A stretch of DNA of 6,247 bases, from assembly GCA_014379925.1 (NCBI GenBank), contig JACMKY010000089.1, forward strand, positions 1 through 6,247. The letters are read 5' to 3'. The notes below the pieces were generated by a model. That model ran no database searches. It saw only the letters and a program-made list of their open reading frames with translations, and had not been told where the DNA came from. This DNA is from Cytophagales bacterium. GTDB lineage: Bacteria > Bacteroidota > Bacteroidia > Cytophagales > ES-bin-26. The translations under genes and the position numbers were made by a program. This document shows, piece by piece, positions 5,104 through 6,247 of the stretch; the first letter of the stretch is position 1; every line of letters begins with the position of its first letter.

Positions 5104-6247
5104 TCAGATAGCCGGGTCCGGCGGGGTGTTCGGGTTGTTGTCCCGTTCGGTAAACGGGTAGGGGTAATAATTCCGACTGCGCTCTTCGCCGCCCGCGTTG
5201 GGCCCCGGGCGCCCGAACCGGCGGCTGTCTTCCAACCGCAAACCCGACATGAACAATTCGATGGAACGCTGGCGGTATATTTCCGCCAAAACGGTGGCTT
5301 GCGCAACCTCCCCGGAATAAGCGGGCAAGTCGGCTCCAACGCCCCAGGCATCGCCCGCCGGCTTCTTGGTCAGCACGTTGTTCAATTCCGTCACTGCCTC
5401 CGTAAGCTGGTTTTTCCGGGCGTAGGCTTCGGCTTTTATCAGGCTGATCTCGCCGGGCAAGTAGACCGGAATCGCGGCGTCGGCGGTGGCGAAGAAGCCC
5501 TTGAACAAGACGTTGGCCGCCCGCTTGTCTACCAGGTAAAAATCCAGCCGCTTGTCATTGGCATCCGGGGCCAGGGCAGCGGGCAATCCCAACAGCGCGT
5601 TGCGGGGTTGCAACACGTTGTTGGACGTATTGAAAATGGGGTTCGGATTCGTGGCATCGTACCGGAAAAAAGACCTTACGGTTAAACTCACCTGGTTGGC
5701 AGCGGCCAGGGCCGCGTCGGAATTCCCCAGTATGGTCTGGTAACGCGCCAGCAACGCGTACAACGTGTTCCGGGCATCCACCGTATTGAGCGCCTTTCTG
5801 GTAAAATCGACTGAAATAGCCGTGCTGCTCAAGTCAGCCTCCAACTCCTGCAACAACCTTACCGCCTCCTGCAGGGCCTGCGTCCGATCCACGAAGGGCT
5901 GGTCTTCGCCGATGGTGATGGCTGCCTGCTCAAAATAAGACGCCAACGTTCCCAGAGCCAATGATTTGAAGATGGTGGCGTAGCTTTTCAATCCCACCCG
6001 CACCCCCGCGTCGGGAGCCAGGTCCAGGTTGGTTAAGACCAGGTTTGCTTCCTTAATGGTTAGCAGCGATTGGATCCAGAGTTGGTTGACCACGCTGTTG
6101 TTGCCGGCCACATTCTGCTTGCCGATGTTCAGGTTGGCTTCGTCGGTGTTGCCGGCGTTGACGAGCCGAAGTTCAAAAGTCGAGAAACCCGCCCCCGCCA
6201 CGGTGGAATAGATGGGACTCTGCCGGCCCACCGAATAGCGGTATTGC
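5104..6247 (-). CDS. RagB/SusD family nutrient-uptake outer membrane protein, C-terminal part, 5' end beyond window
   Basis: The frame is open through the right edge, and 380 residues are visible before the TGA at 5104-5106. A GTG at 6231 is internal: the residues before it (QYRYS) run into VGRQSPIYSTVAGAG without a break. The first half is helical and TPR-like (NQLWIQSLLTIKEANLVLTN; YATIFKSLALGTLASYFEQ). The C-terminal part has the SusD/RagB signature IYRQRSIELFMSGLRLEDSR at about visible residues 323-342, then RNYYPYPFTERDNNPN near the end. SusD-like proteins are surface lipoproteins that cap a SusC-type TonB-dependent channel and bind glycans or other nutrients. The lipoprotein signal and N-terminal domain are off-window, and a susC-like gene is expected beyond the right edge, upstream in transcription. 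No glycosidase gene follows within the window, so the substrate cannot be guessed. Confidence 0.9.
   Translation of the reverse strand, partial: QYRYSVGRQSPIYSTVAGAGFSTFELRLVNAGNTDEANLNIGKQNVAGNNSVVNQLWIQSLLTIKEANLVLTNLDLAPDAGVRVGLKSYATIFKSLALGTLASYFEQAAITIGEDQPFVDRTQALQEAVRLLQELEADLSSTAISVDFTRKALNTVDARNTLYALLARYQTILGNSDAALAAANQVSLTVRSFFRYDATNPNPIFNTSNNVLQPRNALLGLPAALAPDANDKRLDFYLVDKRAANVLFKGFFATADAAIPVYLPGEISLIKAEAYARKNQLTEAVTELNNVLTKKPAGDAWGVGADLPAYSGEVAQATVLAEIYRQRSIELFMSGLRLEDSRRFGRPGPNAGGEERSRNYYPYPFTERDNNPNTPPDPAI

Noticed and set aside
4999..5685. 228-codon plus-strand frame over the transglycosylase end and SusD-like gene
   Set aside because: It is a shadow: the minus strand encodes a convincing SusD-family C-terminus and the plus frame has no family features.
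1..6247. tRNA, rRNA, CRISPR array, complete insertion sequence
   Set aside because: I looked on both strands and saw no tRNA-like clover arms, no regularly spaced repeats and no transposase motifs.

Overview
The window looks like chromosomal DNA from a member of the Bacteroidota, most likely a moderately GC-rich member of the Cytophagales (the Hymenobacter / Spirosoma / Larkinella type). The reasons are a RagB/SusD-family outer-membrane nutrient-uptake protein, an exported MltD-like lytic transglycosylase, an AI-2E family permease and a bacterial VKOR-like membrane protein, together with starts that lack clear Shine-Dalgarno sequences. The genus is inference; no rRNA or other marker gene is present.

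Layout, left to right. (1) 1-587 (+) is the 3' end of a gene entering from the left. Its reading frame is open to the window edge, and the protein matches, from memory, the C-terminal part of standalone HsdR-N-type (type I restriction-like) proteins. It is visibly richer in A+T than everything to its right. (2) 588-945 is a 358-base non-coding stretch with several inverted repeats, ending in a dyad just upstream of the next gene. (3) 946-1863 (+) encodes a zinc-free NADP-dependent medium-chain dehydrogenase/reductase of the quinone oxidoreductase type. (4) 1928-2983 (-) encodes an AI-2E family permease. It converges with the oxidoreductase over 64 bases that hold a likely two-way terminator. 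(5) 2984-3346 has no convincing gene, but open frames without good starts overlap in it. (6) 3347-3853 (-) encodes a small four-helix membrane protein with a CxxC motif that resembles bacterial VKOR-family proteins. (7) 3854-4118 is a divergent intergenic region. (8) 4119-5075 (+) encodes an exported lytic transglycosylase with a degenerate LysM-like tail. (9) 5104-6247 (-) is the C-terminal part of a SusD-like protein whose start lies beyond the right edge.

The genes alternate in strand, and no multi-gene operon is certain. They are best read as separate housekeeping or envelope functions: redox enzyme, permease, thiol-redox-like membrane protein, peptidoglycan cleavage and glycan/nutrient uptake. 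SusD-like genes normally sit just downstream of a SusC/TonB-dependent receptor, which would lie past the right edge. The only hint of an accessory or defence region is the restriction-like gene at the left edge and the composition change next to it. I see no clear undescribed system inside the window. The items most worth a second look are that boundary, the two gene-free stretches and the two-cysteine VKOR-like protein.
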